DNA from: Prorocentrum cordatum
Lineage: Eukaryota > Sar > Dinophyceae > Prorocentrales > Prorocentraceae
Reading direction: 5' to 3'
Assembly: GCA_963575745.1 (NCBI GenBank)
Contig: CAUYUJ010016066.1
Span: 1-64,000, forward strand
Length of the DNA: 64,000 nt
The translations under genes were made by a program, and so were the position numbers. A model generated the notes under the pieces. The model made no database searches, was not told where the DNA came from, and saw nothing but the letters and a program-made list of their open reading frames with translations. This document shows positions 10,890 through 22,447 of this stretch, piece after piece (position 1 is the first letter of the stretch; each line of letters opens with the position of its first letter).

Positions 10890-11135
10890 AGAGCGGGGGG
10901 GTATGCCTCGAGCGAGAGCACCGTTTTGAACAGAAGACGTGTTGAATCAGCTCGTCCCACATCCCGCTTTTCTGAAGATGTCCCGAGCGGGATCCTAATT
11001 TTCAAGGTTTCGACGATTTCGCAACATCCTTTGATATCATATTTCTTTGCGAGGATGTCTCGAGCGAGAGTTTCAATTTTAACGTCAGGCGTCTCAAACC
11101 GACTCCGTTAGAGGATGTCTCAAGCGAAACGGCCG
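10890..11135 (-). repeat. Subterminal-type motif array 5' of the transposase
   Basis: Variants of GAGGATGTCTCGAGCGAGA occur at about 10976, 11053 and 11113, and again at about 10395 inside the insertion. Clustered short motifs outside a transposase ORF are typical of subterminal transposase-binding repeats. No terminal inverted repeat was found. Confidence 0.5.
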
Positions 11136-11139
11136 CTTT

Positions 11140-11640
11140 ATTGGGGACAGAAGAAAAGGTCAGGCGGCGCGTCGGTCAGACGGACGGTTAGTCGGGCAAC
11201 GGCGGCCTCCGCGCGCGCACCTTGGGCGCCTCCGCGCGGGGGGCAGTGAACACACGTTGGGCCAAATGTGGCCGCGGACAAGTGGGACTCTAAGTGAACA
11301 CGTAAAATTGCTAATTTTTTGTATAAGAGTTGTAAGTCGGTGATAAACACTTGCATTGCAACCGTGTATAAGTTTAGCAAACCTGTATAACCAATGCCAC
11401 ACTTATACGCACATAGCAAATATTATATTAGCATGCGACCGAGTCATATGTACGATATATACAACATACAATCACATCGCAACTCAACTTATATCTGCGA
11501 CAGAGGCCACGGCCCGCGAAGCGTTGGCCTCGCCAGGCGCGTTTTCGCCCGGCGTCTTTGCAGCCGCGGCGCCTCGCAGGACGCGCGCTCGGCGTGCCAG
11601 AGTCGTCCCCCGACGGTCGCCGGAGAGCGGACCAGAGCTC
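11140..11640. other. Stretch without recognisable gene
   Basis: GC-rich to about 11250, then locally AT-rich (about 11280-11480), then GC-rich. No coding or repeat structure seen. Confidence 0.4.
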
Positions 11641-11644
11641 CACA

Positions 11645-11865
11645 TGATCACGGGTAATTCTGGTCAGGGCTAACTCGGGCTCGTTTTTCGGGAATCCGGA
11701 CTCGAGTTACCCCGGGCCCGAGCTACCCCGAATAATTCGGGCGTCTGCAGAGCCCCAGGTCATCAGGGGTAACTCGGGTCAGGGCTAACTCGGGTTTGTT
11801 TTTCCGGGAATCCGAACCTGAGTCACCCTGGGCCCGAGTTACCCCAGATGGCTCGGGCGCTTGGC
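11645..11865 (+). repeat. ~115-bp tandem duplication with CTCGGG palindromes
   Basis: The phrase TCAGGGCTAACTCGGG occurs at about 11664 and 11779, each followed by TTTTTC(C)GGGAATCCG and CCCGGGCCCGAG-type palindromes. Confidence 0.8.
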
Positions 11866-12267
11866 TTTGGATCTTGAGATCCTGGCCTGAGAACGGCCGG
11901 GCAACGCTGTGCGCGCATCCCTGAGATCCTGGCGTTGCGATTTTTCACATCACAGCGGGGGTTTTCGCTCGATTTCGGGCCCCGGGACCCTCAGAGATCG
12001 ATCCAACTCGAATAATGACGCAGAAGTGTGGAGTCCAGGGCTCCGGGCGTGAATTTTTGCGATGTGGCAATGTTTTCGCTACGTCGGATCTCAGGGATAG
12101 GCTCAGGTGGATGCCTCGACCCCCACTCGCCCACGGATCGCCGGTATAGGGGCCCCATAGCACACACCGCCCCGATTGTCCGACCATCTTCTATTTGTTC
12201 TGAGTCTTTCTCGGTTTTGTCATTCTTCTGCCTCGATTTTCAAACACAAGTTCTGCCCATATCCGCC

Positions 12268-12473
12268 TGTAATGGAGGATGACGATAAATAAATGACCGG
12301 GGGTCGTGGTCACGCGGCGGCGCCCGGGATGACGATTCGAAAAAACAGGCCGCGGGCTGGAAAACTATTTTTTTATCGTTCTCCTCCAGTCAGAAAATTG
12401 TGAAGGAATCGCAGCAATCTATGTTTTGAATCGTTCCCTCCCATTTTTTATGAATCGTCATCCCGCATTAGGA
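12268..12473 (+). mobile_element. MITE-like element, family H copy 1
   Basis: Ends are inverted: TAATGGAGGATGACGAT on the left, ATCGTCATCCCGCATTA on the right. Interior has GGAAAACTATTTTTTTATCG. A second copy is at 54684-54955. Confidence 0.65.
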
Positions 12474-12654
12474 GGACGCGCCCGACCTAAACGCCGAGGA
12501 GGGGCGCCCCGGGGGCGACGGGCCCTGGACCTCGTCGCACCCGGGGCCCCTGGCGCGCCGCGCTCCTTCCCCTGAGGCCAGAAGTAGCGAAGCATCTCCG
12601 CCGTGTTTTTTTCTTGGTGGGCCTGATTTCAACCACCAGCACCATGAGTTGAAG

Positions 12655-12775
12655 GGGGGAAGGAGGAGGAGGAGGAGGAGGAGGAGGAGGAAGAGGAGGA
12701 GGAGCAGGAGGAGGAGGAGGAGGAGGAGAAGGAGGAGGTGGAGGAGGAGGTGGAGGAGGAGGAGGAGGGGGACCC
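12655..12775 (+). repeat. (GGA)n microsatellite
   Basis: Flanked by short inverted phrases CACCACCAGCACCATGAGTT and ATGGCGGTGGTGGTGG. The same arrangement recurs at 23852-23970, so the array is part of a repeated unit. Confidence 0.85.
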
Positions 12776-13013
12776 CCGTCCCTCTCCTACCTATGGCGGT
12801 GGTGGTGGAAAACAGGCCCATCATCTTTCGTGACTCGAGGCGGTCTTGGGCCGCCTTTGGGGAGGCCGCCCTTGGGAGGGCCGCCTTTTGGGGGGGCCGC
12901 CTTTTGGAGGGGCATCTGCCCCGCGTGTGCTGGCGCGGGCAGCCAAGGCGGGCCTCCGCACAGATTCTTCCTCGCTTCGTCCTTTGATGGGGCCAACTCT
13001 CGAAGAACTTGGA

Positions 13014-13150
13014 AGAAGAGAAACATGCCATAGGCATAAACTTTTGGCGCCACGCGCTGGAGTTCTTGGATCTGCGCTGGGTCCCCCCCTGGCGGCGCAG
13101 ATACAAGAAATCCAGCGCGGAGCGCCCAAAGTTTTTGTTTATTCCCAATC
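13014..13150 (+). mobile_element. GC-rich fold-back element, family A
   Basis: Imperfect palindrome: GCCATAGGCATAAACTTTTGGCG ... TTCTTGGATCTGCGCTGGG on the left and CAAGAAATCCAGCGCGGAGCGCC ... TTTGTTTATTCC on the right. Confidence 0.7.
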
Positions 13151-13187
13151 CGAGCTTGCCTCTGTAGGGGTCCTAGCGGATATAAAG

Positions 13188-13400
13188 CTGAGGTGAGGTG
13201 AGCGGCCGATTTCGGTGGCCGGGGCCGGGTGTCCGGGTGCCCGGGGGTTCCCGGGGGTGCCCGGGTGCCCAGGTGTGTGGCCGATTTCGGTGGCGGGGGC
13301 CGGGTGGCCGGGTGGCCGGGTGCCCGGGGGTGCCCAGGGGTGCCCAGGGGTGCCCGGGTGCCCAGGGTGCCCAGAAGTGCCCGGGGGTGCCTAGCCCAAT
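13188..13400 (+). repeat. GGGTGCCCGGG minisatellite
   Basis: ~10-12 bp units such as GGGTGCCCGG. Related array at 15260-15385. Confidence 0.9.
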
Positions 13401-13485
13401 AGCCCTATCCCTATAGCCCAATAGCCCAATCGCCATATATCCCTATAGCACTATAACCCTATAGCCCTATAGCCGTACCCATACG
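13400..13485 (+). repeat. (ATAGCCCT)n array
   Basis: 8-10 bp units CCCTATAGCC/CCAATAGCC. A longer array is at 14872-15140. Confidence 0.85.
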
Positions 13486-13534
13486 ACCACCCTTCGGGTG
13501 ATAAGGAGGTTCGGGGAGGGGAACCAACGTCTCA

Positions 13535-13745
13535 CTCGATCGGTCTCACTATCGATCTCAGTATCGATCTCACTATCGGTCTCGCTCGATCGATCTCACT
13601 CGATCGATATCACAATCGATCTCACTCGATCTATCTCATTCGATCGATCTCACAATTGTTCCCACAATCGATCTCACAATCGATCACACAATCGATCACA
13701 CTCAATATCGATCTCACTATCGATATCACAGTCGCTCTCAGAATC
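13535..13745 (+). repeat. CGATCTCA-type short tandem repeat
   Basis: Irregular repeats of CGATCTCACTCGAT and CACAATCGAT. Confidence 0.9.
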
Positions 13746-14481
13746 AACGCCATCATCATCATCAACATCATCAACACAAACATCATCACCAACATCGTCA
13801 TCATCATGAGGACACCGTCATCATCATCATCATAAACATCATCATTAACGTCAGTATCATCATCGGGACAACATCATCATCATCACCATCATCATCTCAT
13901 CATCAACATCATCATCGGGACACAGTCATCGTCATCATCATCAGCAGCATCATCATAATCATCATCATAATCGGGACACCATCATGATCACCATCGTTCT
14001 CATCATCAACATTCTCATCAACATCGCCATCATCCTCGGGACACCAGCATCATCATGATCATCGCATCATCATCATCGACATCATCATCATCAACAACAT
14101 CATCATCATTGGGGCACCATCATCGTCATGAGCAACATCATCATCAACATCGCCATTATCATTATTATCATCATCGGGACACCATCAGCATCATCATCAT
14201 CATCATCACCATCATCATCAGCATCATCATCGGGACACCATAATCATCATCAACATCATCATCATCAACATCATCATCGCCGGGACACCATGTCCATCAA
14301 CATCATCATCACCAACATCATGGGAATCATCATCATCATCATCAGCATCGGGACACCATCGTCGCCATCATCATCAGCATAATGATCATGAGCATTATCA
14401 TCCTCATCATCGGGACACTATCAGCATCATCGACACCATCATCAACATCATCATCATATTCATCGGGACACCATCATCATC

Positions 14482-14514
<33 letters not shown>

Positions 14515-14545
14515 CCATCATCATTATCTCATCATCATCATCCTT
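13745..14545 (+). repeat. (CAT)n array punctuated by GGGACACC
   Basis: About 800 bp of CAT/ATC triplets. The non-repeat phrase CGGGACACC recurs at intervals of about 45-110 bp, making a two-level repeat. Confidence 0.95.
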
Positions 14546-14760
14546 GCGGGACACCGCGGGACACCGGCGGGACACCGCGGGACACCGCGGGACACCGCGG
14601 GACACCGGCGGGACCTCGCGCCCCGGATGAGAAACATTTGGTCCGGCCGCGCCTCAGCCACAGGAGGACACCGCGGGACACCGGCGGGATACCGCGGGGC
14701 CCCGCGCCCCGGAAGAGAAACATTTGGTCTGGCCGCGCCTCAGCCACAGGAGACTTTTTC
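14545..14760 (+). repeat. (CGGGACACCG)n and a ~75-bp duplicated unit
   Basis: Pure CGGGACACCG units to about 14615, then two copies of a unit holding GAAACATTTGGTC and GGCCGCGCCTCAGCCACAGG. Confidence 0.85.
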
Positions 14761-14871
14761 TCGCCCGCCCACGCAGCTTCGCCTCGCACGCACGGCACGC
14801 ACGAACACGAAACCGAAACCGATTTCCCGGTGGGGGGCTAGCCGTTCCACTTCGATCTCACCCCTTCACCT

Positions 14872-15140
14872 CCGATAGCCCTATAGCCCAATAGCCCCAT
14901 AGCCCCATAGCCCGATAGCCCTATAGCCCTATAGCCCTATAGCCCTATGGTCCTAAAGCCCTATAGCCGTATATAGCCCTATAGCCCGAATAGCCTTATA
15001 GCCCTTAGCCCTATAGCCCTATAGCCCTGTAGCCCTATAGCCCCATAGCCCTAAAGGCTTCTAGCCCTATATCCCTATGGCCACATCGCCCTATAGCCCT
15101 ATAGCCCCATAGCCCTACAGCCCTAAAGCCCCATAGCCCC
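14872..15140 (+). repeat. (AGCCCTAT)n array
   Basis: Roughly 10-bp units AGCCCTATAG with frequent substitutions. Confidence 0.9.
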
Positions 15141-15259
15141 CCCCAAATTCTGATTGGGTTTTTTTTCTGGTGTCATCCCCAATCCGAGCTTGCCTCTGTA
15201 GGGGTCCTAGCGGGTTCATATGATTAGGTTAGGTTCGTCGCCGATTTTCGCTGCACGCC

Positions 15260-15505
15260 CGGGTGCCCATGGGTGCCCGGGTGCCCCTGCGTGCCCGGGG
15301 GTGCCCGTGGGTGCCTGAAGGCCCGGGTGCCCGGGCCCGGGTGCCCGGGCGTGCCCGGGGGTGCCCGGGGGTGCCCTATATCCCCATAGCCGTCGTCGTC
15401 GTCCTCGTTCTTGTCCTCGTCATCATCCTCGTCCTCATCCTCATCGTCGTCGTCATCGTCGTCATCGTCATCGTCATCGTCATCGTTGTCGTCAGCGTCG
15501 TCGTC
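15260..15505 (+). repeat. GGGTGCCC minisatellite followed by (GTC/ATC)n
   Basis: GGGTGCCCGGG units to about 15385, then GTCGTC/ATCCTC triplets to about 15505. Confidence 0.9.
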
Positions 15506-15639
15506 GTCTTTCGCTCTGCCTCCGCGGCCGCCCTCTTCGCTCCATCTTGTCCGATGGGCCCCATATAGCCGCGCGCGGCCCGCGGCGCGGGGTGAGAATC
15601 TGAGACGGGTGGGCCCCGGGAGGGGTCCGGGGACCGATT

Positions 15640-15860
15640 TCGAGCGGCATTGGCTTCACGTTTTTGTCAACTGGCTCGCGAGGCGTGTCGAAAGCCGTCC
15701 GAACATTAGTCGGGCCGCGACTAGGCAGCAAGCGAAGCGAGCGAGCGGGCAGCCACTCAGAAGGAAGGCCAGAACCGATACTCCCAAACCCCGTGGCGTT
15801 GGAAATCCTGGTGGCGACCAGCAAGTAAGCGCAGCCAAAGTGGCGCGGCGGCGCGACCAT
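15640..15860 (+). repeat. Dispersed repeat with a conserved open frame, copy 1
   Basis: Plus frame reads WLARRVESRPNISRAATRQQ then ASGQPLRRKARTDTPKPRG. The minus strand at 41600-41860 encodes a clearly related product with a length difference of whole codons. I cannot tell an old coding exon from a non-coding repeat that stayed open. Confidence 0.55.
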
Positions 15861-16015
15861 GGCATTGGCTTCACGCGAAGGAGGAAAACAGCCCCACAAA
15901 GGACGACGCGCCCGCCCCCAGAAAAACCGTAATCATAGTATGAGTTTCGTGGCGCACGCCTTCTGGTCATACCGCTCGGGCGTCGGTATATTGCAAGGTG
16001 TGTGTGTGTCATTTC

Positions 16016-16192
16016 CTAAGAAGAAAAACGCCATAAGCTAAAACTGTGGCGCTACGCGCGGATTTCTTGGGTCCGCGCTGGGCACCCCCAGCGGCGCCTC
16101 CGGCGCCGCCCCTGGCGGGGTCCAGCGCATGTCCAAGAGATCCGCGCGGAGCGCCAAAAGTCTTGCTCATGCCGTCCCTTCTTCTTCTGTTC
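16016..16192 (+). mobile_element. GC-rich fold-back element, family A
   Basis: Begins GAAGAAAAACGCCATAAGC and ends GCTCATGCCGTCCCTTCTTC. Between them TTTCTTGGGTCCGCGCTGG faces CCAGCGCATGTCCAAGAGAT across a GGCGCCTCCGGCGCC core. Confidence 0.8.
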
Positions 16193-16244
16193 ACTCCTCT
16201 CCCGACCCAGTTTCGGGGCTCCCGGCCGCAGGTCAGGCTTTGGT

Positions 16245-16345
16245 GCAGGAGGCCTCCTCCCCTCCCTCCTCCTCCTCCTCCTCCTCCTCCTCCTCCTCCT
16301 CCTCCTCCTCCTCCTCCTCCTCCTCCTCCCTCCTCCTCATTCTCC
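16245..16345 (+). repeat. (CCT)n microsatellite
   Basis: Pure CCT from about 16258 to 16335. Confidence 0.95.
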
Positions 16346-16639
16346 AGATTTCATGGCGCCTCTTCTTATTTCATTACGTCCCTGGCCTCCCCGCGGGCCG
16401 CGCACATGCCGCCGGTCATGATTTGCCCCCCCCCCCCCCCCCTCTTGGACACCCCCCTCTTGGCCGCTCCCGAGGTTCTTGCACAGGCTTTGAGAGACTC
16501 CGAGCCCCTGCAGACGGGGTGTTTGTAAGCGGGGTTGGTAGCGAAGGGGGCGTGTTCGACCGTGCCTCCGGAAAGCGGATCTGCCGCACGCCAGTGCGAG
16601 GTTAATTCCCCCCCCCCACGCCCAGAGGTACGACGACGC

Positions 16640-16925
16640 ATCGACGATGTCGCCGTCCCGACTTCTCCCGCCTGCTGGACCGTGGCCCCCTTGTGAACTA
16701 CTGCGTGCGAGAACCCTCCCGTGGCGAAGACATCTCAGGGAAAGGTCCCCCTCCGCTCCTGCGCCCCCGCCCCCCCCCGCTGCCCGCTCCAGCGCGCGCG
16801 GGAGCGCTCTTGGGCCGACGGGGGGGCCGCGGAGCGATGGCCCCATGCCGTCGGCCGAGGAGTGGGAGGCCCCGTCGCCGGTCGCCTGCCGCCGCCCGCG
16901 GCCGCCGCCGCCGGTGGCCAGTGAT
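16640..16925 (+). other. GC-rich segment of uncertain coding status
   Basis: All three plus frames are open for long runs because of the base composition. One frame (ending PPPAAAAAGGQ) could be an exon, since a family G element starts immediately after it as one does at inferred intron borders elsewhere. No motif recognised. Confidence 0.2.
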
Positions 16926-17240
16926 CGGCCACGCGCAGAGGGGGGGGGCAGGGGGAGGGGGAAGGCTTCTCAGAGTCACCCCTGCGGCCCTTCTAGGAGG
17001 GAGCGGCTTCTGAGCAGCAGGCTCTCTCTCTGAGAGGCAGGCTCCTTCTAAGAAGCAGGCGCCTTCTCAGAAGCCTAACACCCCTACCCCCGCCGCTACC
17101 CTTCTGAGAAGCCTTCCCCCCACCCCTCCCCCGCCCCCATATACCCCATACGCCCCTCTGTAAGGGCCGGTACCTTCTGAGAAGCCGGCTCCTTCTCAGA
17201 AGCCCTCCCCCCTCCCCCTACCCCCTCAGGCGCGCCGCCA
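16926..17240 (+). mobile_element. Family G element (GGCCACGCGCAG ... GCGCGCCGCCAAAG)
   Basis: Imperfect terminal inverted repeats rich in G/C runs, with several palindromic CTTCTNAGAAG boxes inside. Other copies at 21296-21472, 38815-38975 and 40876-41043. Confidence 0.65.
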
Positions 17241-17880
17241 AAGTGTCGTGGTCGCCCGCCGCCGTCGTCGGCGTCGTCCCGCCGCCGCCGTGGTCGCGCA
17301 CGTGGTTCCGGCGACCACGCAGCAGGCACCCCAGACCGGAAGCCGGCCTGCCAGCGGATGCCCCACGAGGCAGCCTGCTGGTGTCATCGCCCCTGGGCGT
17401 GCCCATCTCAGGGATGGGGAGAAGTTCGAGGCCGGTCAGGACTTCCTGTGGCAAGACCTCGTGTCTTCTGTGCTCGCTGTGGTGCCTCGGGTCGCCCGCG
17501 GGGGCGCGAAGCCCCTCGCGCCTCGCGCCCCCGCGGAGGGCTGCCCTGCTCCGTTGGGCGGCGCGGAGGGGCGCAGCTTTCCGCGCGCCACGCGGCGCGA
17601 TTCGGAGGGTCTGCCAGCCTGGGCGGTGGTCGTCGTCGCTCGCGTCGTCGTGGTCTTCGCAGTGGTCCATCCTCGTCGTGTCGTCTTTGTCGCCGCCGCT
17701 GCCGCCGCCTTCGCCGCCGCCGTCTCCGCCGTCGTCGTCGTCATCGTCGTCGGCAGTGGCGGCGGCGTCGGCGTCGACGTCGGCGTCGGCGTCGGCGTCG
17801 GCGTCGTCCGTTCCGCGCTCGCCCCCGTGCGCCCCACGTCCCCGACGCGGCCGCGCCCGGGGGTCGTTGACAGTCTGTTT
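17240..17880 (+). other. GC-rich open stretch, possible exon material
   Basis: Open in several frames. The 3' half is a (GTC/GCC)n repeat. No motif supports a particular frame. Confidence 0.2.
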
Positions 17881-17899
17881 AGCCTGCTGGCCTTGCCTT

Positions 17900-18335
17900 T
17901 CCTCCTCATTCTCCTCCTCCTGCTCCTCCTCCCTTCGTCCTCATCCTCCTTCTCCTCCTTCTTCTCATTTTCCTCCTCCTCCTCCTCCCTCTCCTGTTCA
18001 TGTTTCTGTTCCTGTTCCTCCTCCTCCTCCTCCTCCTACTTCTCCCCCTATTCATCCCCCTCCTCCTCCTCCTCCTCCTCCTCCTCACCACCTCTTCCTT
18101 TTCCTCCTCCCCCTCTTTTTCCTCCTCATCTCCCTCTCCTCCTCCTCCCTCCTCCTCCCTCCCTCCTCCTCCTCCTCCTCCTCCTCCTCCTCCTCCTCCT
18201 CCTCCTCCTCCTCCTCCTCCTCCTCCTCCTCTTCCTTCTCCTCTTCCTCCTTTTCCTCCACACCCTTGCCCTCCTCCCCCTCCTTCTCCCTCGCCTCCTT
18301 CTTCTCCGCCTCCTCCTCCTCCTCTTCTGGCGCTG
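17900..18335 (+). repeat. Long (CCT)n/(CTT) array
   Basis: Interrupted pyrimidine array of about 430 bp, with a pure CCT core at about 18160-18230. Confidence 0.95.
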
Positions 18336-18539
18336 CTTAGCCTGCTGCGCTACCGAATTGCCCCAAATGCTGTTCACAGCCGTGTGTTTTCCCTTGTCTG
18401 GTTGTCTGACGGCGTGCTTTCGGCCCGATGCTTGTTCTCGAAACATGGATTCCCAGATCCAGCTGCCTCAGGCAATTCCGCCACCGTGCCAGCGCAGCAT
18501 TGTGGGTGGCAGCTGTTCGAGAAGGCAAGGGGGCCTGTT

Positions 18540-18840
18540 GGGGGCCTCTTGGGTCAGACGGCTCGCGTTCTTGGTTAGTGTTCTCACGCGTGGGCCCTTC
18601 CTGGGGCCCTCTTGGGCCGTCTTGGAGCCATCCTGGGCCGCCTTGGGGCTCTCTCGGGTGCCTCTGGAGCCGTCTCGGGGTAGCCTTGGGGCCTCTTAGG
18701 CCGTCTTGGAGCGTGGGGAGTTTGAAAAGGCGAGAACCCAAACAACATTGAACAAGGTACGGAAAATAAAAGTTGTTTGGCTCTCGGGGCCCTCTCGGGG
18801 CCCTTTTGGGGGCCTCAGCTGGCCGTCTTGAAGCCCCCTG
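18540..18840 (+). repeat. CTTGGGGCCC-type degenerate repeat cluster
   Basis: Irregular copies of TCTTGGGCCGTCTTGGAGCC. Confidence 0.7.
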
Positions 18841-19079
18841 ATCCCTCTCGAGGCGGAAGGCTCGAATTGTCGGTTTGTGTCCGCCCGCTTGGGCTCTTCT
18901 TGGGGTTTCTTGGGGCAAACTTGGGCGGGATCATTTCCCCTCAAGGGGCGCGCTGGAACGACTCGCGGATCCTGGGCGAGCGCATGCGCGCGCACCGCGC
19001 TCCAGCGCGGGCGTGGCTCGAGCCCGCGCTCTGGCCCGGGTGGGCGCGCTCCCTCCCCTCGCCCCCCGCTCGTTCCCTG

Positions 19080-19260
19080 TCCCTCCTGCTGCCCCCCCCG
19101 CTCGCTCCCCTGGCGGCCACCCTTCCCCCCACTCTCCCTCCACTCTCCCTCCACCCCCATCCTCCACTCCTTCTCCCTCTGCTCTCCCTCGCTCCCCTCC
19201 TGCCTCCCCATCCTCTCTTCCTCCCTCTCTCCTCCCTCGAGTACCTCCTCCATCAATGCA

Positions 19261-19299
<39 letters not shown>

Positions 19300-19510
19300 C
19301 CTCCCCCCCCCTGCCGTCCTCCAATTCCTCTCCCTCCCGTCCCTCCCTCTGCTCCCCCTCTCTCCCGTCCCTCCCCCTGCACTCCCCCCCCCGTTCCCTC
19401 CGTCTGCCTTCCCTGCCCCCCTCCCTTTTTCTCCCTCCCTCCCTCTACTGCGTAAGCCCTCCCTGCCTCCCTTCCCTGCCTGCCTTCCCTGCCTCCCCCC
19501 CCGGGCAGCG
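19080..19510 (+). repeat. CCCTCC/(CT)n pyrimidine-rich stretch
   Basis: Contains (CT)n at 19266-19296 and CCTCCCTG-type repeats. Confidence 0.85.
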
Positions 19511-19986
19511 GCGACGCTCTACGAAAGGACCCCTTCGGGCTCTCGGGCGGGGCTCGGGGGCCCTCTCGGGCCGTGCCTCGCCGCTCTCCCGGCCGATCGC
19601 GCGGCAGGGCACCGCGGGAAGTGATACAAAGAGGCCCCTGGGAAGCTACTTCGTGTCCGTGCTCGCGGCTGTGGTCGAGCGAGGACCACTCGGGGCTCCC
19701 GCCTTGGGGCCAGTTTGCCACCGCAGACGTGCCTGCCTACGTGCTAGGTCGCACAATGCTGGATCTCCTCGGATCGCGATTTGTGCTTGAACTCGCTCGC
19801 CTTCGGCCCGACACCGCTTCGCCGCCGCCGCCGCCGCCGTTTCGGGAATGGACGAAAATGGCGGCGAATGCGACATCCTGCTCGAAAAGTACATGGCCAT
19901 GGACGTAAATGGCGAAGGAACGCTGAAGATGGCAAATCAGGAGTTGGAGGAGAGAGGGAGAGAAAGACAGAGAGAGAGAGAGAGAG

Positions 19987-20340
19987 ATGCACGAAATGGG
20001 CGGCTACAAACCGGCGAAGGAGAATGGCGAGTAGCCGCCAGAGTATCTCAAGGCGCTGGACTTAGTTGACAAGTGGAGCGACAACATTTTACTGTTCAGC
20101 GCATGCAGGAGAGGCGCTGGATGGGACGCGAAAAGGGAAGGAGCTTGCTCGTGTAGGCTAGCATTCCCCAAGAAGTTGTGGTGGAGAGGCCCCATTCCCA
20201 AGTCGAGGAGCGACGAGTAGCAGTTCTGGTGCAAGGTGGACTGGTTGCAGCCAGTGCAGGCGCAGAAGAATTACTCAAAGGACGTGCTGTTGCCGGAATG
20301 GGTGGGCAACATGAAAACATGTTTGGACCAGACTGCGAGC
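19987..20340 (+). pseudogene. Degenerate coding fragment with two in-frame TAG codons
   Basis: From the ATG at 19987 the frame reads MHEMGGYKPAKENGE, TAG (20032), a 61-codon stretch with KALDLVDKWSDNILLFSAC and FPKKLWWRGPIPKSRSDE, TAG (20218), then QFWCKVDWLQPVQAQKNYS. The residues on both sides of each TAG look coding and lack repeat structure, so a decayed gene copy is the simplest reading. A (GA)n tract lies immediately upstream. Family unknown. Confidence 0.4.
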
Positions 20341-20580
20341 AATGCTCCTCCTCCTCCCCCCCTCCTCCTCCTCTCCCTCCTCCTCCTCCTCCTCCTGCTC
20401 CTGCTCCTTCTGCTCCTTTTCCTTCTCTTCCTCCTCCTTCTCCTCCTCCTTCTCCTCCTCCTTTTCCTCCTTTCCTCCTCCTTCGCCTCCTTGTCCTTTT
20501 CCTCGTCCTCCTCCTCCTGCGCCTCCTCCGCCGCCTCCTCCTAGGCCTTCCCTTCCGCCTCCTCCGCCTCCTCCGCCGCC
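20340..20580 (+). repeat. (CCT)n/(CTT) array
   Basis: Interrupted pyrimidine array. Confidence 0.9.
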
Positions 20581-20602
20581 GGCCGTCGACTGCGTAGGAG
20601 TT

Positions 20603-21290
20603 CGACTGCAGAGTTGCTTCACATTCACAGTAGGGACCCATGCCAAAAAACATCGTGCTCGCCCCCATGGCTTTGGGTTTCGATTGCTTTGCTGGGGACG
20701 GCGTGTCGCTCCCACACAGAGAATCCAGGGGCGCCCTGGGGTCTCAGGGTTGTTTTTTTTGTTGCGGAAGGTTTGTTCTGGTCGAGCTCCTACTGTAGGA
20801 GATCGATTGCAGAATTGCTTTGCCCCAAGACTGTTGCTGTTTCGTCGGCGCTGCGACAAACGGCATATAACGTTAGCAGAACAGCGGCATTGCTACGCGC
20901 ACGTCGCAGATTCGACGAACAGATCAGCATTGGGGTAGATCAATGTTGTAGTCGATCGATCCACCACAGTGGAGTCCCATGCCAAGAAACACCCTGTTTG
21001 CCTCCATGGTGCCACAGGATTCTTGGGTGTCGATTGCTTTGCTGAGGAAGGCATGGCGCTCCCACAGAAAATGCAAGGCGCTCCGGGGTCTCAGGGTTGG
21101 GCTGATTGTGGAAGGTTTTTTTTGGTCGAGTTCCTAGTACAGGAGATCGACCGCAGAATTGCTTTACCCCATGACTGTTTTTGCTTCGTCGGCGTTGCGA
21201 CAAGCGGCATCTATGTTCGCATATTAGCGGCATTTCTATGCGTACGTCGCAAATTCGACGAACAGATGAGTATTGGGGTAGATCAATGTT
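20603..21290 (+). repeat. 344-bp tandem duplication containing family J repeats
   Basis: The phrase GACGAACAGAT(C/G)AG(C/T)ATTGGGG occurs at about 20914 and 21258. Each unit also has CCCATGCCAA(A/G)AAACA, a fold-back CCAAGAAAC/GGTTTCTTGG-like sequence and GTGGAAGGTTT-like 3' sequence. Confidence 0.85.
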
Positions 21291-21295
21291 GTTCC

Positions 21296-21472
21296 TCCGC
21301 GCGCAGAGGGGGGGGTTGGGGAGGGGGGGGGGCTTATTAGAAGCACCCCTGCTTCTTAGACGGCGCGGGCCTTCTCTATAGATATACGGCCGGCGCCTTC
21401 TAAGAAGCAGCCTCCTTCGAAGGAGCCCTCCTCCCTGCCTCCCCCCCGTTGTGCGCTGCGCGCCGCCAGATT
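21296..21472 (+). mobile_element. Family G element
   Basis: GCGCAGAGGGGGGG start, AGAAGC/CTTCTAAGAAG boxes, GTGCGCTGCGCGCCGCCAG end. Confidence 0.7.
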
Positions 21473-21604
21473 TCAGTCGATCCTCTATTCGACCCCCTCT
21501 GCGGGCAAGCCTTCAGACCACAGCCGCCGCGTCTTGGACTTCAGGGGAAGGCCGAGGCGCGGTGGACATGGCTAGAGAGCTGGCCTCCTGAGGCCAGACT
21601 TCAG

Positions 21605-21757
21605 TCGGGCGTGTCCCTTGACAGGAAGTGTGTTCAAATATAGTGAAGAAGTAGTCAGGGGACAATTTGTTGAGCGTGTTTTTTTGAACATGTTTGAATA
21701 AATCCGGGTATTTCTAATCGTTCGTCCAAGTTCCGCCTGTAGGGGGACATGCCCGAC
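21605..21757 (+). mobile_element. MITE, family B (terminal GTCGGGC...TGTCCC)
   Basis: Left end GTCGGGCGTGTCCCTTGACAGG faces CCTGTAGGGGGACATGCCCGAC on the right; AT-rich interior. Confidence 0.8.
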
Positions 21758-22311
21758 CTAGGGCCAGATGCCTGTTCATGTCCATTGCGCCGCTGCCTTG
21801 TTGCCTTGATACGCCCGTTTTGAAATGCAACACGTCCCGTGTTCAAGGCGTTCCTTTCAATACGTTGCGTGTTGGCTCCACGTATTGGAGCACGTTTTGG
21901 CGCATGTACCGCGTCGGACCTAAGTTTTCAGCCTGCGTGTTCATCCCCGTATCAATACAATGCGTGCTGCGTGTTGCGTATCGGTGCAACTACGCGCCGC
22001 TGGTGTCCAGGGATAGTCGCCGGGCCTCCGGAAGTCCCGAGCTGGTCTGTCCTCCCGGATCGTGTCTCTTGACGGCCCCAGGGCCCGGCGATGGCCCCCC
22101 GAGGCTGCGAAGACGGCCGCCAACCTTCGGTCGCGATCTTTTCTCTTCACGACGCCGGCGTGTCTGGGGAAACAAAATTTGGGGCCCGGCTTCCTCTCCT
22201 TCCCGCCCGCGCGCCCGCGGCTTCATTCGCGGGAGCAGTCCCTCTGCCCAGCCGCCGACGCAAAAAAAGTGAGGGGCAAAAGGTATTGCTCGCACCTGCC
22301 TCGCCTTGTGT

Positions 22312-22447
22312 TGGGCATGTCCCTCTGCAGGGGGCAGGTAAAGTTCGCTCTGGGAACGATTTTCCACTGGTGTTGAGTGTCGTTTGGGCATTTTTGGGGG
22401 GTCTTTTTTCATTTGTCGTTGGAAATACTCCTGTAGGGGGACATGCC
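22312..22447 (+). mobile_element. MITE, family B
   Basis: TGGGCATGTCCCTCTGCAGG to CCTGTAGGGGGACATGCC. A family C element abuts its right end. Confidence 0.75.
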